A stretch of DNA of 59,482 nt, taken from assembly GCA_010015655.1 (NCBI GenBank), contig ML976671.1, positions 499,116 to 558,597 on the forward strand, in the 5' to 3' direction. The notes under the pieces are model-generated. The model ran no database searches and was not told where the DNA came from. It was given only the letters and a program-made list of their open reading frames with translations. Positions 42,643 through 57,046 of this stretch are shown in pieces. This DNA is from Bimuria novae-zelandiae CBS 107.79. Taxonomy: Eukaryota > Ascomycota > Dothideomycetes > Pleosporales > Didymosphaeriaceae. The position numbers and the translations under genes are program-made. Numbering within the stretch: position 1 is the stretch's first letter; every line of letters begins with the position of its first letter.

Positions 42643-43561
42643 GAGGTTCTAGAATGCAAACAAAAGACGTCTAGCAGGCAGTTTTAGTGGACTAATTTAC
42701 GAAAACCATAACAATGCCCCATAGACACACATTAGATCTCACGCGACAAACGCTTTTCTGGCCTTTTATATCCCATGTTCTAAGAAATATGCTCCCTTCC
42801 CTCACCAACCAATGGTTCTCGCATTTGGAGCCTCCAAAGTTTTCACCATAGTTCCGTATTCTATGTCTTTTAGAGTCACTTAGCTCGCCCCTACGACGTA
42901 TGTTTGTATTTCTTGTAGAAACAAGCCTCTCCTCCATGTCTAAATGACATAAGTAATTTTGTGACACTCAGGTCTCCCTTCCCATAAAGCTCCCTGTATT
43001 CCAATTTAGAGACATCGCACCTCCCATAGGGCCGCTCCGATTACCTTTTTCGAACTCCCCAGACTTTTGGCGCTCAGCATTAGGGAAAAGGCTGCCGCAT
43101 TTTCGAGTCTTCTAGGCTCTCGAACATCAATTGTTTCGAGGGTAATTTTTAGTCCAGCTAGAGGCCCTGGGTAGAAGTGTGAGGAACGTGTAAAGAGAGG
43201 ATTTGAGAGGGCTTTTATAGATGGTTGGAGCGGAATCGATCCGCTGTTTAGTACGGAACGGAACATATGCGCTCGGTCGCCGGGGTTGGAATGATCAAAC
43301 ACTGCATTTTTTTTTGTGAGCGATATCAGCCTCGAGCCAGTATCAACCTCAATTTGTGCAGCACTTGTGGAAAGAAAAAAAGGTTGTGCCAATGTAAAGC
43401 TCACATTTACAATTCAATCCTGTCTAGAATATCTAAATATTTTTCAAAACACCACCAACGCTCGCACCAAGCCTGCACACAAAGATGTGCAAAATATTTA
43501 CAAAAAAAAACGCGGGTATCAACGAATTGAAACTCTCTCACAAGGCCCCGCCTTTCGCTGC
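42643..43561. other. Intergenic, nothing recognised
   Basis: Frames of 90-180 codons here have no domain. This is the 3' flank of the GH16 gene. Confidence 0.35.
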
Positions 43562-45440
43562 TCAAGGGCGGTTATGCTGTACCATCCTTCTCCTCACCTC
43601 TCTCTCGCGCCTCGCCATCCGCGCAATCGGCGCTTCGGGTGCTTGCGTAGGCAGACCCAGTGCGCCGGCGTCCACAGTGACCACGACGGTTTGGGAGATG
43701 GGTTCTTTCACAGTGGCAGAGGGCTCGCCACCTTCTTCCGCCTGGGCCGGGCTGGGTGCAGGACCTTGTCCGGACACGGTGACGACTTGCGTGGTGTAGA
43801 TCGTCTCCCAGACCTCGGCGATGTCGGTGGGAGAGAGCTCACTTGGGATGGTGGTGGGGAATGATGGAACAGTGTTCCAGTCGATGGGTACGCCTGTGCC
43901 AGTGGGCAGCGTAGGGTAGCCCGTCGAGTTGCCGGCATCGAAGCTTGGAACCGGAGGAGCGACGCTGGGAAGACCGGTCCCCTGGGGTGCACCGGGCCAG
44001 TTGAAGCCGCCATTCCTAGCGGGGGTAGAGACAGGTGCGGCGACAGCGGGATCGGTCTCGGCTCCGAGACCATCTTGTGCGGCGGCGTCATCGTTGCCAC
44101 CCCAATTACCCCTTCCACCACCCTCACCGTTTGACCCCCAGGGGCCGAGGGGGATATTCAATGAGCCATCGGGGTTCTGCTGGATAGGGGCACCGGTTGT
44201 GGCGGGTGGGAGAACAGAGCTTTGTTCGATGATGGGCGGCGATTCGAATCCACCGGCAGGGTCACTGGGAGTGGGCTGAGCAGAAACGGGCTCGACGGGT
44301 GCACCGGTAGCAGTAGGCACCTGCTCCGCAGGTGCCGAGGAGATGGACGCATTGACGGAAGTGGTAGGCTGCTCGACTGGAACCTGAGTAGAAACGGGCT
44401 GCTCCGGAACCGTGGAAGGAGATCCTTCAACAGGAGGCTCTTGAGCGGGTGCATCGCCTTGCTGGTAAACCTTGAGGGCGTCGACGGACCAGAAAGCATT
44501 CTGGAAGGCCTCTGGGTTGTCACGGACGTATTCGTTGCAGGTAGGCGCCTTGGACGCACAGGTGCTAGTAGACCAGGTGTTTCCAGCCCAGTCACCACAG
44601 AAAGTGGTATCGAAGATGATGTTGAGATCCTTGAAGATACCGTCAACGTCGCAAGAGTCGCTTGCCCATTTAGCACTGGGTGTGCCCCAAGTGCTTGGGT
44701 CAGGACTGTCGCCAGTGACGCCATCGGGAATGGCGCCGCGAGGGAAGAACCAGATGCTGATAGCATCGCTGGTCCACTCTGTGGCATAGACACCACCTCC
44801 ATTATCGTTGAAGCCTGCACCGTATGACTTGGTGTCCGGAGACTTGATAGAGCACCCAGCATTCTCGGATTGGCCTTCAGCCTTAACATCACAGCTCTGT
44901 GTCGCAACGCTGCCGGAGAAGCTGCTTGTATCCTGGCCGACGGTGCAGCCGGTGCTGGTATGAAGGGTAAATGCATTGTACTCTTCCTCGTGCACACCCT
45001 CGAGGATATCGATCTCACCCTGGTAGGGCCAGTTCGGTCCGAACATCCAGAAGCTATGTGCATGTCAGCCCTGAGACCCTCACTATGTTGATATGAAGAA
45101 CTTACGCAGGCCATGTACCGCAGCCAAAAGGCATGTGCTTAACGTCAATCACCACCAAGCCCTTGTTGTACACCGTCTTGCTCTCGAGCCTGATACTAGC
45201 CCTACCTCCCTCATCTTTGTTGACTGTATCAACACCCCACTTGACGCCCGTTGCATCAATCAAACCTGCGTCACGCGCAGTCGCCTCATCCACATATTTG
45301 ACAAAGCCATGCGTTGGGTCTGCTTGGTTGAAGAAGTTGAAATGGCCGTAGAAGTCGGTCATGTAATCTTCCTGGAGCACGTAGCCAGCTAGTGCCGGAG
45401 CAGCAAACGCCACCGTGGAAATGATTGTGGAGAAATGCAT
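43562..45440 (-). CDS. Secreted GH16 endo-beta-1,3(4)-glucanase-like enzyme (2 exons, 608 aa)
   Basis: ATG 45440 starts a signal peptide (MHFSTIISTVAFAAPALAG). Exon 1 is 45106-45440, the intron 45054-45105 (GTAAGT..GCTGAC..CATAG), exon 2 43562-45053, total 1827 nt. The catalytic motif of family 16 is GEIDILEGV (E-x-D-x-x-E: nucleophile, helper Asp, acid/base), preceded by GTWPAFWMFGP. ATEWTSDAISIWFFPRG and FCGDWAG match the rest of the jelly-roll fold (about residues 20-300). The C-terminal half is Pro/Ser/Thr-rich and probably disordered and glycosylated, with a short basic end and no clear GPI signal. It should cut beta-glucans of fungal or plant cell walls outside the cell. The substrate is inferred from the family. 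Confidence 0.88.
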
Positions 45441-48033
45441 CGTCAAGATGATCTCGTGTCTGTTGAAAAGGAATGTGTTGCGTCAAAAACGCTGTAAAGA
45501 ACAAAAGGGGAAAAGAAAAGAAGGAAAGAAGAAGCAAAGCAAAGGTGCTACTGAAGAACTGGTCCTCTACTGAAGAGATAGAGATGGGAGAGTCAGCATG
45601 TGGGTGGCCCACCGTACATATATGCAGAGCCCCAGGCCTGCCGTGCAAACGGACTCTCCAGATTCGCCATCAAGGGTGTCTTTTCCAAACGGGCGTGGGC
45701 GCCGCGACGCGGCTGATGTTCATAGTTCGTCCAAGCATTGTTTTGCATGCGGACTCTAGCCCATTTGCCTGCGAAGGCGGAAGGTAGATCCTACCTAGGG
45801 TCCATTCTCATTACCGTGGGGTCAAGGTGTACTCAGGAATGGCGCACGAGCCACTGAGGAGCCCGGATGCACTGCACGGGGTGGCTGCCTAAGACAGGCA
45901 GGAAGTTCCGTGGAAATGGAGTGCAATTGGTGTCTGTTTGAAACTTTCAAGGAAGAGGGCCAGGCCGGATGTGAGTGGCTGCATGGCATCCCAGGCGAAA
46001 CTGTTTCGCTGTAGGCCGAGATACTTGGGGAAGATGTGCCGAAATGTGTTGAAACGGACGACAAGAGGTGTCGAGGGTCCGTCCGGGGGTCCGTACCTGA
46101 CATTAGACTCAGGCGGCGGCTTTTATCCGATGTAATTAACACTTGTAAGCAGGTTAAAGTGGGCTATCCTCAATTATCAGCTGTATTAATTTATTGCCTA
46201 AGCGAGCTGGATACTGTACACTAGATGTATATTTGAAGCGTTTCGACTGCCTAACGCGAACCATTTAGCGTAGCGCTACTCCCCCATCACATCCATCACT
46301 TCGAACAACACTTCGCAGCATTGGGCGCTACACCAGGCCTAACTTCCACCGCTAATCTTACAGCTTCCAATCACACAACAAAAAGGTACATCTTCATACC
46401 ATATCCTACAGGGATGGTATCCTGTGCCCACCTTCCGCGGCCAGTCCGTCTGTCACACACGTACATGCCGGACTTCGTGAAAATAACCCCCCCTTCGGAC
46501 CTTCCGCACCGCCCAAATGCTTAGCCGACCCAAAAATCTCACATCGCATTGCTCTTGTGGAGTGTGATTAGTCAACGGGTTCCTCGGACAAGATTAGCTT
46601 GCTTTAAGATGAAATCTTAAGGTTATACGAGATGTTGTCTCGAGGCGCCTAGTTACAGTGGAGAGTTGGGTGCGCGCGTAAACGAAACGCCACAACGATC
46701 GCACTGGAATACATATGCGATTTTGGAAGGCATGATTCAGCACCTCTCACAAAATCCGTAATTGATGTCGTTGATGTCAAACAATTCCGCCCTGCATACG
46801 CCCGATGCACTCCACACGCGCAACAACCTATGTTCGCACGACAGCTTACTAGGAGTTCTAGAAAAATGTTACGTTTGAACAAACGCGCTTCAGGTGCGTG
46901 ATCGCACAGCCTCGCGGACAGTATTTAATGTGTTTGATCCCCCTCTACAGCTCCGTCGCTTGCGTTCGTATCGGAGCGCCGGCACCGCGCATTCAGCGCG
47001 AACAAGAGCGCCCATTCACTTAGCGCTGATGGACTGTAGCGTTTGTGCAAACTTTTGTATGAATTAGGAATATGAGGTCGTGTCCTCACTCCGAGTCCGT
47101 CGGCTGCATAGCCAGGTCTTGGCTTACGCAAGCCGTATTAACCATGCGTGCCCGGCCTTGTTATTCGCAATGTGCACCTCAATTAGACCGAGCGGTACGT
47201 GGATGCGATCGCGCAAACAGCTCTTCGGCAGGCTTGGTGTTGTAAAATTAGTTATAATACGCTTGATATACACTCTACCCTCTCGCAGCTTTACTAGGTC
47301 TCGAAATTCTCGAAATTCATGCGTTGGACTGTTGAGTAACTATAACAGGTGTACCAAGTTTTACGTTTTGTAGTAGTCTACCAATGCGCATCCTGACCAT
47401 TTATTTACATGATTCTTCTACTCGGTTTGATTGTTCTAATCGTACGACTACCCTGTTTGGCATTTATCAATCGCGGTACTTCACAACGTCGCTCACGAAG
47501 GTAGACAGTGAGTGCAGCAGTACCCTAACCTCCAACTTCTAACCTCCCATTACACATCTACCCATCTACAACACTTAAAAGTTTCCATACACTCAGCGCA
47601 AAAACCCACTCCCACTCCTACAACCCACCCCCACGGCACCCCTCCGCAGCCCCCAAATGCCCCTCCTCACCAACCCCAATCTCCGTACTCCGCCGCTAAC
47701 CGCTCCCCACCAGCAGTACGTACGCACAAACAAACACTCGGACGACTCGGAAGCACACCGAAGCGACCGGCGGGTCTGTATTGTGCAACAGCTGTCCGCG
47801 TCGGAGGTCTACCGTACCGTAGGAAACTTGAAGCGCACATGCCCAGTGGGGAAAACGCGACCAGGCCTGCCCACGTAGCCTGACCCAATCCGCTCCGTTC
47901 AAGAACCACGTAACACCACCACATTCATCAAAAAGGGTATATTTCATTCACATCTCCTAACTACTCACTTTTCCAAGATCCATATAGACGCCGTGAACGC
48001 CCCTACTTCCCTCTGGGGATGGGGTTCTTAGTG
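45441..48033. other. Long intergenic region (2.6 kb), nothing recognised
   Basis: The first 150 bp are the GH16 promoter (a CT-rich tract on the coding strand). The remainder has only short frames without domains; Pro-rich frames at 47512-47883 are composition artefacts. No tRNA or rRNA was found. Confidence 0.4.
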
Positions 48034-51000
48034 CTACAGCCCACCATCCAACACGCCACTCTCACGCAGCTGCCTAAACAGCTCAGGTTCCAAGAATTTG
48101 CTAATCGTGACGTCCTCAGCGAGACCTTTCCTCCGGCGCGTCTTGAGCACGAAGTCGCGCGCCGTGGCCTGCGCCGAGGCAGGTTCGAGCGGGCGGAGGG
48201 TGACGTCTTTGTCGAGCGGGTCACCGGGGACGATGGACCAGCGGTCGAAGACGAGGGAGAGGGAGACTTGGCCTTGTGTGTGGATCTAGATACCCTCGTT
48301 AGCTTGAGTTCTCCCTGAGTTTGGGATAGGGAAAATTAATATGGAGTGACTTACGCGTAAATCTGTCTCGAAGCCGAAAGAATCGATGACAGGAATCAGG
48401 CCTCGGACATTGTAAAGCGGTGTACCAGCGATAGGACCATCTTGTAGCACGTGGCCTCGCCGTCGCGCAAGCACGGTGTATAAACTGGACTTCGTGTCTG
48501 CGGGCCCGATCATGCTGCAGCTGTAGACGGGCTCCATCAACCTTGGGCTCGCCATGAGGAAGCTGGAGTAGCAGGCTCGTCTGCTCGTTGGGATGATCTG
48601 GCCGCCGCCGCGGAAGATAGCTTCAGAGGCGAGCTCGACGTCTGTGATGCGGAATTTTGTGTTTCGGATTGGCTCTTCACAGAGCGGGCCTTCACGCGTC
48701 GCCCAGCTGAAGCCCTGGCGTATGGTATCTCGTACCGAGCGCAGCGTCTTCGTGTCGACCTCGGAGGGAAGCGTGTCGTTCTGTAGGATATTCGCGCCCA
48801 TGTCATCCGGACCAAAAGCCCAGATGTTCCGTGACGCGAGGAGGTCGTAACCGTAGTTTTCTTCGAAGAACTTGCCAACGACGCGGACCGGGTCTTTAAT
48901 TGAGACTTTGCCAGCCTCGATGTCTTCTGCGATACCCGGATCGAGCTGTTCCGCTACCATGGTGATCTTGTTCTTTTTGTTGGGTGTAAGGGCGTAGCAT
49001 TTAATCGCGGACATTTCGACGACGGTTTCGCAGAAGCGCGTTACCGGATCTGAAACCTTAATTTCCATGTCGGCATATAGTCTTCTTAGGTCGTGGAGCA
49101 CACAGTCCATGTATAGCTCGCCAGTGCCGAGAACGACGTGCTCGCCAGACTCTTCGACCTTGGTTGTGATGAGAGGGTATGACTTATTGATTTTGCGCAG
49201 ACCGTCGAGCATCTTGGGTAGTTCAGAGGGGTTGATGGGTTCGACGGCGACTTTGAAAACGGATTCAAAGAAATGGCGGATAGGGCGGAAAATATAAGCG
49301 TCTTCGTCATCTGGGAGTTCTTTTGCAACAAGGGTAGCGGTCTTGACTATTGAATTGTCGACACCACCAAGGAGCACCCAATTGCCCGCGGGTACGCCAC
49401 TTGTTGGAACATTGTATCTCGACTGGGCGATCCATGTGTCGGTGATGGTGGCGACGACCATATCTTCTTCGTCTTCGATGGTGTAGCCTTCACCCAGCAC
49501 TCGGACTGAGGTGGCTGTTGTAGCTGTTCCACTCATCACTCGTCCCAAAGCATGGAACGACTTCGCATCGGTAGTGTTGAACAGTTTCGAAACGTGGATG
49601 ACCAGTGGACCATCTTGGTCGCATTTCTCCATCGCCTGTGCTGTTTTGGAATCTAACGGACCGGTGTAATGCCTTTCGAGCATTCGTTTTGCGCCATCTG
49701 CCGGTGAAGGAACATGCTGAGTGATCATGTCTACGAAACCCGTAGAAGGTCCAAAATACTGTTGGCAAACCAATCGCATCAACTCTTTCGCGTCTGTCTT
49801 GTACTCTGATGGTTTTAACCGAATGCCTAGCTGATCCAAGGTATCCTTCAGGTCTTCTGCACTCTCGCTGAGTGTGTGTGCGTATAGCTTATAGACGGGT
49901 TCTAATATCCAGTGCACAAAAGACCGTTTTGCGTCTTCTTCTTGTGCTTTGCGGCTGAATTTGCGGCTTCCCGGATTGTAGAAAATATCTCCCCAAAGGC
50001 GCACAGCGAACTTGTCCACATCGAGGTTCCTCATTGGCTTGCCAAATCCTGGCGCTTTCGCAGGCCCAGGATAGAACTCAGCGTACATCTTGGCGAAGGA
50101 CTGGAGCGTGAAGCACCATCGCATGCTGGAACAGGCGAAAGCGACGTTGCCGATTTCAGGGCTTACACGTCTACGCTCTCCTCGTCCCGGAATGGTGTTC
50201 TCGATAACCGTGTTTACTTCCTCGATGACGTGCTTTATCTTGAAGTATGCATCCCGAGGGGGCAATTTCAACTCCAGGATCAGGCGGTCCATTTTATTGA
50301 CAACTAGTATCAGCGGCAGATCCTCGAGAATGGCATGCTTGATAGCGAGCTCAGTCGTAACCTGCACACCTTCGATAACGTCCACGACCAGCACCACACC
50401 GTCCACTAATCGCAACGAGGCTGCCACCTCGTCTGCGAAGTTTACGTGTCCCGGGGTATCGATGATGTTGAATAGATGCGACTTTTGCGACGTGTTTTGA
50501 AGGACCAGCGTCATGGGCGCCGCCTTGATCGATAGCCCGCGCTCGCGCTCGACAACGTGCACGTCGGTGTATCGCAACTGCTCCTCGCGCTTCTTCCCTC
50601 TTTTCGAATCCAAGCGATCTTGAATATCGTGTGTCTCCATGACCAGCATATCCATAAACGCAGTCTTTCCGTGGTGCAGATGTCCCGCAATGGCGATATT
50701 CCGTATCTGATCTGGGTAGTTCATCAGATCCGTCATAAGCTGTCGCGAGTAGTGCACCGGTGGCAGATCCTCCTCTTGCACCGTGAACTTCTTCTGCACC
50801 ACTGGCGCGATTATGGGCTGCGACAGCGCCTGTGTATCCTCCTCTTGCACCAAAACTTCGACACCAAGACCGTATACGTCGGACGCGGAGGGGTAATACT
50901 GCTTGTCTTCGTGGAGGATTACGGCATTTGAAGACCCCTCGTCCACCTCCATCAGTTGGTCATGCGCCTCCTCTTCGGCCTCGTCGTCGAGCACGTAGGC

Positions 51001-51139
51001 GTCTGCTGCCTCGCCAGTAGACTGCACATCTTCGTCGGACTCGGCCTCGCCGATGAAGTTACCGAACCTGCTACAGTTAGAATCGCGACAAAAATGAGAC
51101 CATAGAACTTCAAACTTACTCGTCGTATAGGTCGTCCAT
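48034..51139 (-). CDS. SNU114: U5 snRNP GTPase Snu114/EFTUD2 (3 exons, 994 aa)
   Basis: Exons are 51120-51139 (20 nt), 48355-51067 and 48034-48285, summing to 2985 nt. Introns have GTAAGT donors (51068-51119; 48286-48354). The start MDDLYDEFGNFIGE is typical. An acidic N-terminal extension is followed by the EF-G/EF2-type GTPase motifs AGHLHHGKT (G1), ERGLSIK (G2), DTPGHVNF (G3) and NKMDR (G4), the domains II-V, and the end REGLAEDVTIS-type region of the EF2 C-terminal domain. Snu114 drives the U4/U6 unwinding and disassembly steps of the spliceosome with Prp8 and Brr2. Without the last splice the frame would end 21 codons into the intron. It is head-to-head with ERG10 across 330 bp. Confidence 0.95.
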
Positions 51140-51469
51140 GGCTACGTCGTGTTGGTCGCAGTCTAGATGCGCGCGGAGCTTGCATGAGCTATCCAAAAGT
51201 TATACGGCTTGGCGCGCCTAGGATTAGGCGGCAGCGGCGAAACGTGACTCCGGGTCGCGCCTTCCCTCTCAACTAAAGGCGGTCAACAATGGCAAGCACT
51301 GGCCCAATCGGAGCCGCCATCGGAGCGAAGTGTTCAGGAACAAGCCCCACTCGGCCTTTGCCTAACCTGGACGCCACGACGACACTGCTAAACATTAAAG
51401 TCGTTGCCCCTCGCGTGCTTGCCTTCAGTTCACCCTCTCTTCTCTCGGCTGCTTCCAAGATATCCCATA
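51140..51469. promoter_or_regulatory. Divergent promoter of SNU114 and ERG10
   Basis: 330 bp between two start codons on opposite strands. No TATA box is evident; GGCGCGCCTAGG and a CT-rich run before the ERG10 ATG stand out. Confidence 0.5.
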
Positions 51470-52948
<1,479 letters not shown>

Positions 52949-53424
52949 GCGATGGGATACCTTAATTTAATGGATGCCATGCGAACACGATAGAATAGCC
53001 GAATGTAAGAACTAATCTACACTGACACCCCAAATCTTTTGACCCTCGATGGCATTTTTTATGCTGATGGCAAGTATATGATGCGGACAAATGGGGTACA
53101 CTGGGTTGACTTGACGCGCTTCGCAACGGTAGAAGTACATTGCCCATGGGAAGTGTTAAGTTTTCTAAGAGCCTGAAACCACATTGAGTCTGACGAGCGC
53201 ATAGTACATCCTGAGTCCCTTTAGCATTCATAATGATACTTCGGCTAGTCAAACATCTCATTCATGGCCAATATTACACATGCTCACTTTTCCCGCGCCC
53301 AATTCCATACCCCATTTTGAATAGCTCCCGAACATGCCTCAGGATATGTGGCCCAGATCAGATCAGATCAAATCACGCACCGCATCGCATGTACTACTCT
53401 CCACCTCCGGCCGCGCGACGGCTC
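52949..53424. other. 3' flanks of two convergent genes
   Basis: ERG10 (+) and the MutL gene (-) end toward each other. GATCAGATCAGATC near 53357 is a short direct repeat. No gene. Confidence 0.4.
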
Positions 53425-56400
53425 TCAGAACTCCATCAACATCTCGTCGTCGAAGTCGTCCCCGCCAAACTCGTCCCCGCCAAACTCATCCCCGCCCTCA
53501 GCAACACCCACCGGCGCAACTGTCTGCGCAAGACCCGCAGATGACGCCTCAGGCATTTGCACCTCCCTCGCCGGATCGGCTCCCTGCACCCATTCCCTCA
53601 ACTGATCAAGCCCATTCAAGCAATCTTCCAGACCAGGCTGTACCACCTCATCCGCTTGTACTCCCCACTCGACCTGCCTATCCCGCAACGCGCCCGCTAT
53701 ACTCCGCTCCAGCGTCATCACCACAGTCTCCTCGTCGAGCTGTGTATCAAAGCCCTCGAGCATCTCGTCGAGACGGCGGACCCACGCGCGCACCGTGTCG
53801 TCCATCACCGTCGTGGTGAATACGTCAAAGGTGGAAGCGTCTACGGGACAGCCCCATTCCGGGGTGTTGCGGCGCATGTCTAGCTTTTGCATGGATGCGG
53901 TGATGGCCCGGAGAGTGGTGTGCAGGCGGAGAACGACGTTCTGGATGCGGTAACCCTGCGGGATGCGTTGGAGGCGGAGGCGGGAGGACTTTGTGCGCTG
54001 GGGGCCGCCGCCGTCGGTTGTGCGGCGACGCTGGGGGAGAGACTTCGTGGGAGCGGCGTGGACTGGCTGGGTAGGTTGGCCTTTGACGTCCCGAGGACGC
54101 GTTTGGTTGATGGGCGCGTTCGGGGGGTCGTTGTAGGCGACGAACATGGTGACCATTTCTTGGTCCGTGGTTCGAGAGCGCGCGGTTGGGAGACGTGTAT
54201 TCTCCGCGCGGTTGTCGGGTGGAGCGAGGGCGGGCTCTAGATCAAGGGATGGAGCTCCGCCGCTGGAGAGTTGTTGGTCTTCTCGCTCAGCATACGCACG
54301 GAGCTGGTCTGTAAAGTCGAGAGATTCGAGATCGATGGAGCGGTGCTGCGGTCTGTTTCGAACAGGTCGCGAGCGTTGAAGGGGCTCCGCAGACGATGCT
54401 TGGGAAACCGATGCCAGAGCACTTGAACGGAGGCTTTCGCTACGGGAGGCTCCCTCATCATCAAGAATTCTAGGTGGCCTAAAGGGGCGGTTGATAGGGG
54501 TGAAAGATGACGGTCCGGATGTGGGTTCAAGAGAAGTACTTCGTTGTAGCTGATTCGCTCCCCACCCTAGGAAGTCACGTATATCGGTGTTGTTCTTTGA
54601 AGTCAACACTTGTCTTGGACCATCGATATCAAACATTGGAACTGCCGCCTCTGAAGCGCGCTGTGATTTTCGTGCACGAGACGACTTAGGTGGTGCTTGT
54701 CTACGCATTGGTTGATTGAACCAGCCGTTGTGGTTCGGACGACCCTCGAAAGCATGCAGCGATTGTTGGTCACCGCGGGGTTGCTTATTCTTACCAATAC
54801 GACGCGATATTGGCGATGAAGAGCAGTCCGTATTGACGGGAACACGTGTTCTAGTATTACGTGTGGAGGGAACCCCCTCAGTGTGGAACGTTTGTTGGTT
54901 CATAGCCTAATAGAAGTGTTGCGTCAGTACACGTTGCAGGCAGAACGCCTCGTAAATTTAACTACCTGAAAGCCAGGTCCAGCAATCTGCGAAGGCCTCT
55001 CCATGCTTCCCTGCAACACTGAGTCACGCGGTCGAGCGGATACATTCGTTCTTGAAACCGTTTGTGTGAGTGGCTCCAATAGAAGTGGCTGATGCGTGTT
55101 GCTTGACGGTGCAGGAGAAGTTAGACTCATTGTAACATCCGCATGCGTCTTAGCAGGGGTCATCAGTTGACCGTTACTCTTCGATTGTGGAGTTTTAACT
55201 TTCGCATTCATCCGAGCGATAGTCCAGGGATTGGAAACATTCGCAGCCCGTCGCCCTTCTTCCTCTTCCTCAATTACTGGGGGTTGATTCTCGGAGTCAA
55301 GGAGCTCCAGGTCTTCTTCATCGATGCCGTACATGTTCGATCGCCATCGCAGTGGCGCACTGACAGGAGGGTGCAGCTTTTCGACAGGACGTACTTCTTC
55401 CAAGATTGATAATGCAGTCTCAGGATGCTTTGCACGATCTACAGTGGGTCCTTCCAGAATTGAAAAGGCGGTCTCCGGACGATCATGAAACACTCCAGAA
55501 CTAACACGAGCGGTCAACACCGGAGGAACTGGTGACTCAGGTTCGTCATCTACGTTGCTGACAACGGCATTTTCGGGATAATAAGCGGCGAAGAGCTTCG
55601 TCACGGCACCGACAACGATGTCTTCCCTCTCGAAGAGAACGTCATCTTTAGCGGGCTCAATGTTCGTATCGTAACTTCCCGGCGGACATGTGATGTTTAT
55701 GCAGAATAAGGGATCCCTCACTGAACTCAATCCAGGATTGGCCCTGCGAAGTCGCTCTTTGAATGAAGCCACAATCTTCTTCGGAGTACCACGGCTAGCG
55801 GAAACAGGCCTCCCATCAACAGAGAAGAATGCGCCCTCATTCGCAATCTTGCTTCCGACAGCATCGGGCTTCGGTAGAAATGCGTGGATCTCGAAGCCTT
55901 CTGACTCCATGGCAGTCCAATCACATTGTAGAGCACAATGCTTGCCGATGATCTTAAGTACGGCGTCCTCTACATTGGCATCTTTCTTGGGGGCGTTCAT
56001 GAAGTCGCCCTTGTTCGACTTCGCTTTCAGCACGCGTAGGCTAAAGCGAACAGTCGGTCTTGCGAAGGCGTAGGCCTGCATCAAGCGCTTGATCTTGGCG
56101 AGCGTTTTGGCTGACTCTTTGAGCGCTGTTTCTCTCCGTACGGGAAGAGTTTGGAAAAAGTTGGTGACCTTCACAGCTGTCCCAACAGGTGCAGAGGCAT
56201 GCTCAGTGCTGGAGAATCAGTATCCGGGTTTTGACCAGCAAGGAGCCGCTATACTTACGATTGTAAACCGCCGTCCCTTCCGTACTTCAATTTTACTGCA
56301 ACCAGCTCACCCTCGACTCTGGTCGTAACCTCTAAAACACCGCTCATTTCAGCCATGCTCGCCAAAGCTTCACCGCGGAAGCCGAGCCATTTGCCGCCAA

Positions 56401-56692
56401 CCTCACCGAGATCGTGGAAGTCGCGAATCTTGCTGGTACAGTATCGACGGCAGACCAGCGGCCTGTCTTCCGCCGAGATGCCGTGTCCAGTGTCTTTGAC
56501 CTGAATGGAGTCGAGCGTGTTTGCGGTGATGTCCACGAAGATAGCGTTCGTACGAGCATCAAGTGCATTGTCGATGAGTTCTTTGACGACTGAACTGGGG
56601 TCACTAAGGACGTTGGATGAACCAAGTTGACTCACTGTTGTCGGTGGGAGGGCTGCGATGTTTGGTGGCGAAGTGGAGTTATATTCAGCCAT
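53425..56692 (-). CDS. MutL homologue of the Mlh2/PMS1 type (3 exons, 1052 aa)
   Basis: Exons are 56259-56692, 54966-56208 and 53425-54906, total 3159 nt. Introns are 56209-56258 and 54907-54965 (GTAAGT..CTCCAG; GTAGTT..ACTGAC..TTAG). The N-terminus has the GHKL ATPase motifs ELIDNALDA (E-x3-N), DTGHGIS and GFRGEALASM, then the transducer domain (VKVTNFFQTLPVRR, FSVDGRPVS, VEPAK-like NIEPAKDDVLF). A long disordered linker leads to a C-terminal part ending in acidic repeats (GGDEFGGDEFGGDDFDDE). I see no DQHA-x2-E-x4-E endonuclease site, which distinguishes it from Pms1/Mlh3. Mlh2-like proteins pair with Mlh1 in mismatch repair and gene-conversion control. The exact orthology is inferred. Confidence 0.82.
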
Positions 56693-56899
56693 TGCTTCCA
56701 GATGACAACGAAGCTGAAATAGCCTAACTTGTACAAGGATGGAAAAGGTTTGCGCAAATCATCTTCACGGTTAGATATCGTCGCGCTTGCCTCAATCGTA
56801 CCTGCTCAATGGAGGATAATCACGTGGAACAGGAAGCGACGATGACGCGACATCCTCGCGCTGTCAGGTGACTCGGCGAAGATTTCGGAAACATCGTAT
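56693..56899. promoter_or_regulatory. Promoter of the MutL gene
   Basis: 207 bp between the MutL ATG and the left end of the PiggyBac-like element, so the transposon sits very close upstream of the gene. Confidence 0.4.
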
Positions 56900-56940
56900 C
56901 CCTCGCACTGGCAACCCCGTCCGCTCACGGACCACCTTCT
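56900..56940. repeat. Left terminal inverted repeat of the PiggyBac-like element
   Basis: CCCTCGCACTGGCAA at the outer end; pairs with 59157-59196. Confidence 0.75.
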
Positions 56941-57046
56941 GTAGGCCAATCGGATGGTAGCTCCGATTCTGCATGAACACCAAGGTGGATGAGATTTGTA
57001 CGTAGATTTGTATAGAGACTTCATTTTTGACGGTCTTAGTATAGAA

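Noticed and set aside
43708..45114. Frames of 139, 318 and 201 codons overlapping the GH16 gene
   Set aside because: They are alternative-frame readings of its Pro/Ser-rich tail.
47512..47883. Pro/Thr-rich frame of 123 codons as a possible secreted protein
   Set aside because: No signal peptide and no family; low-complexity C-rich DNA produces such frames on both strands.
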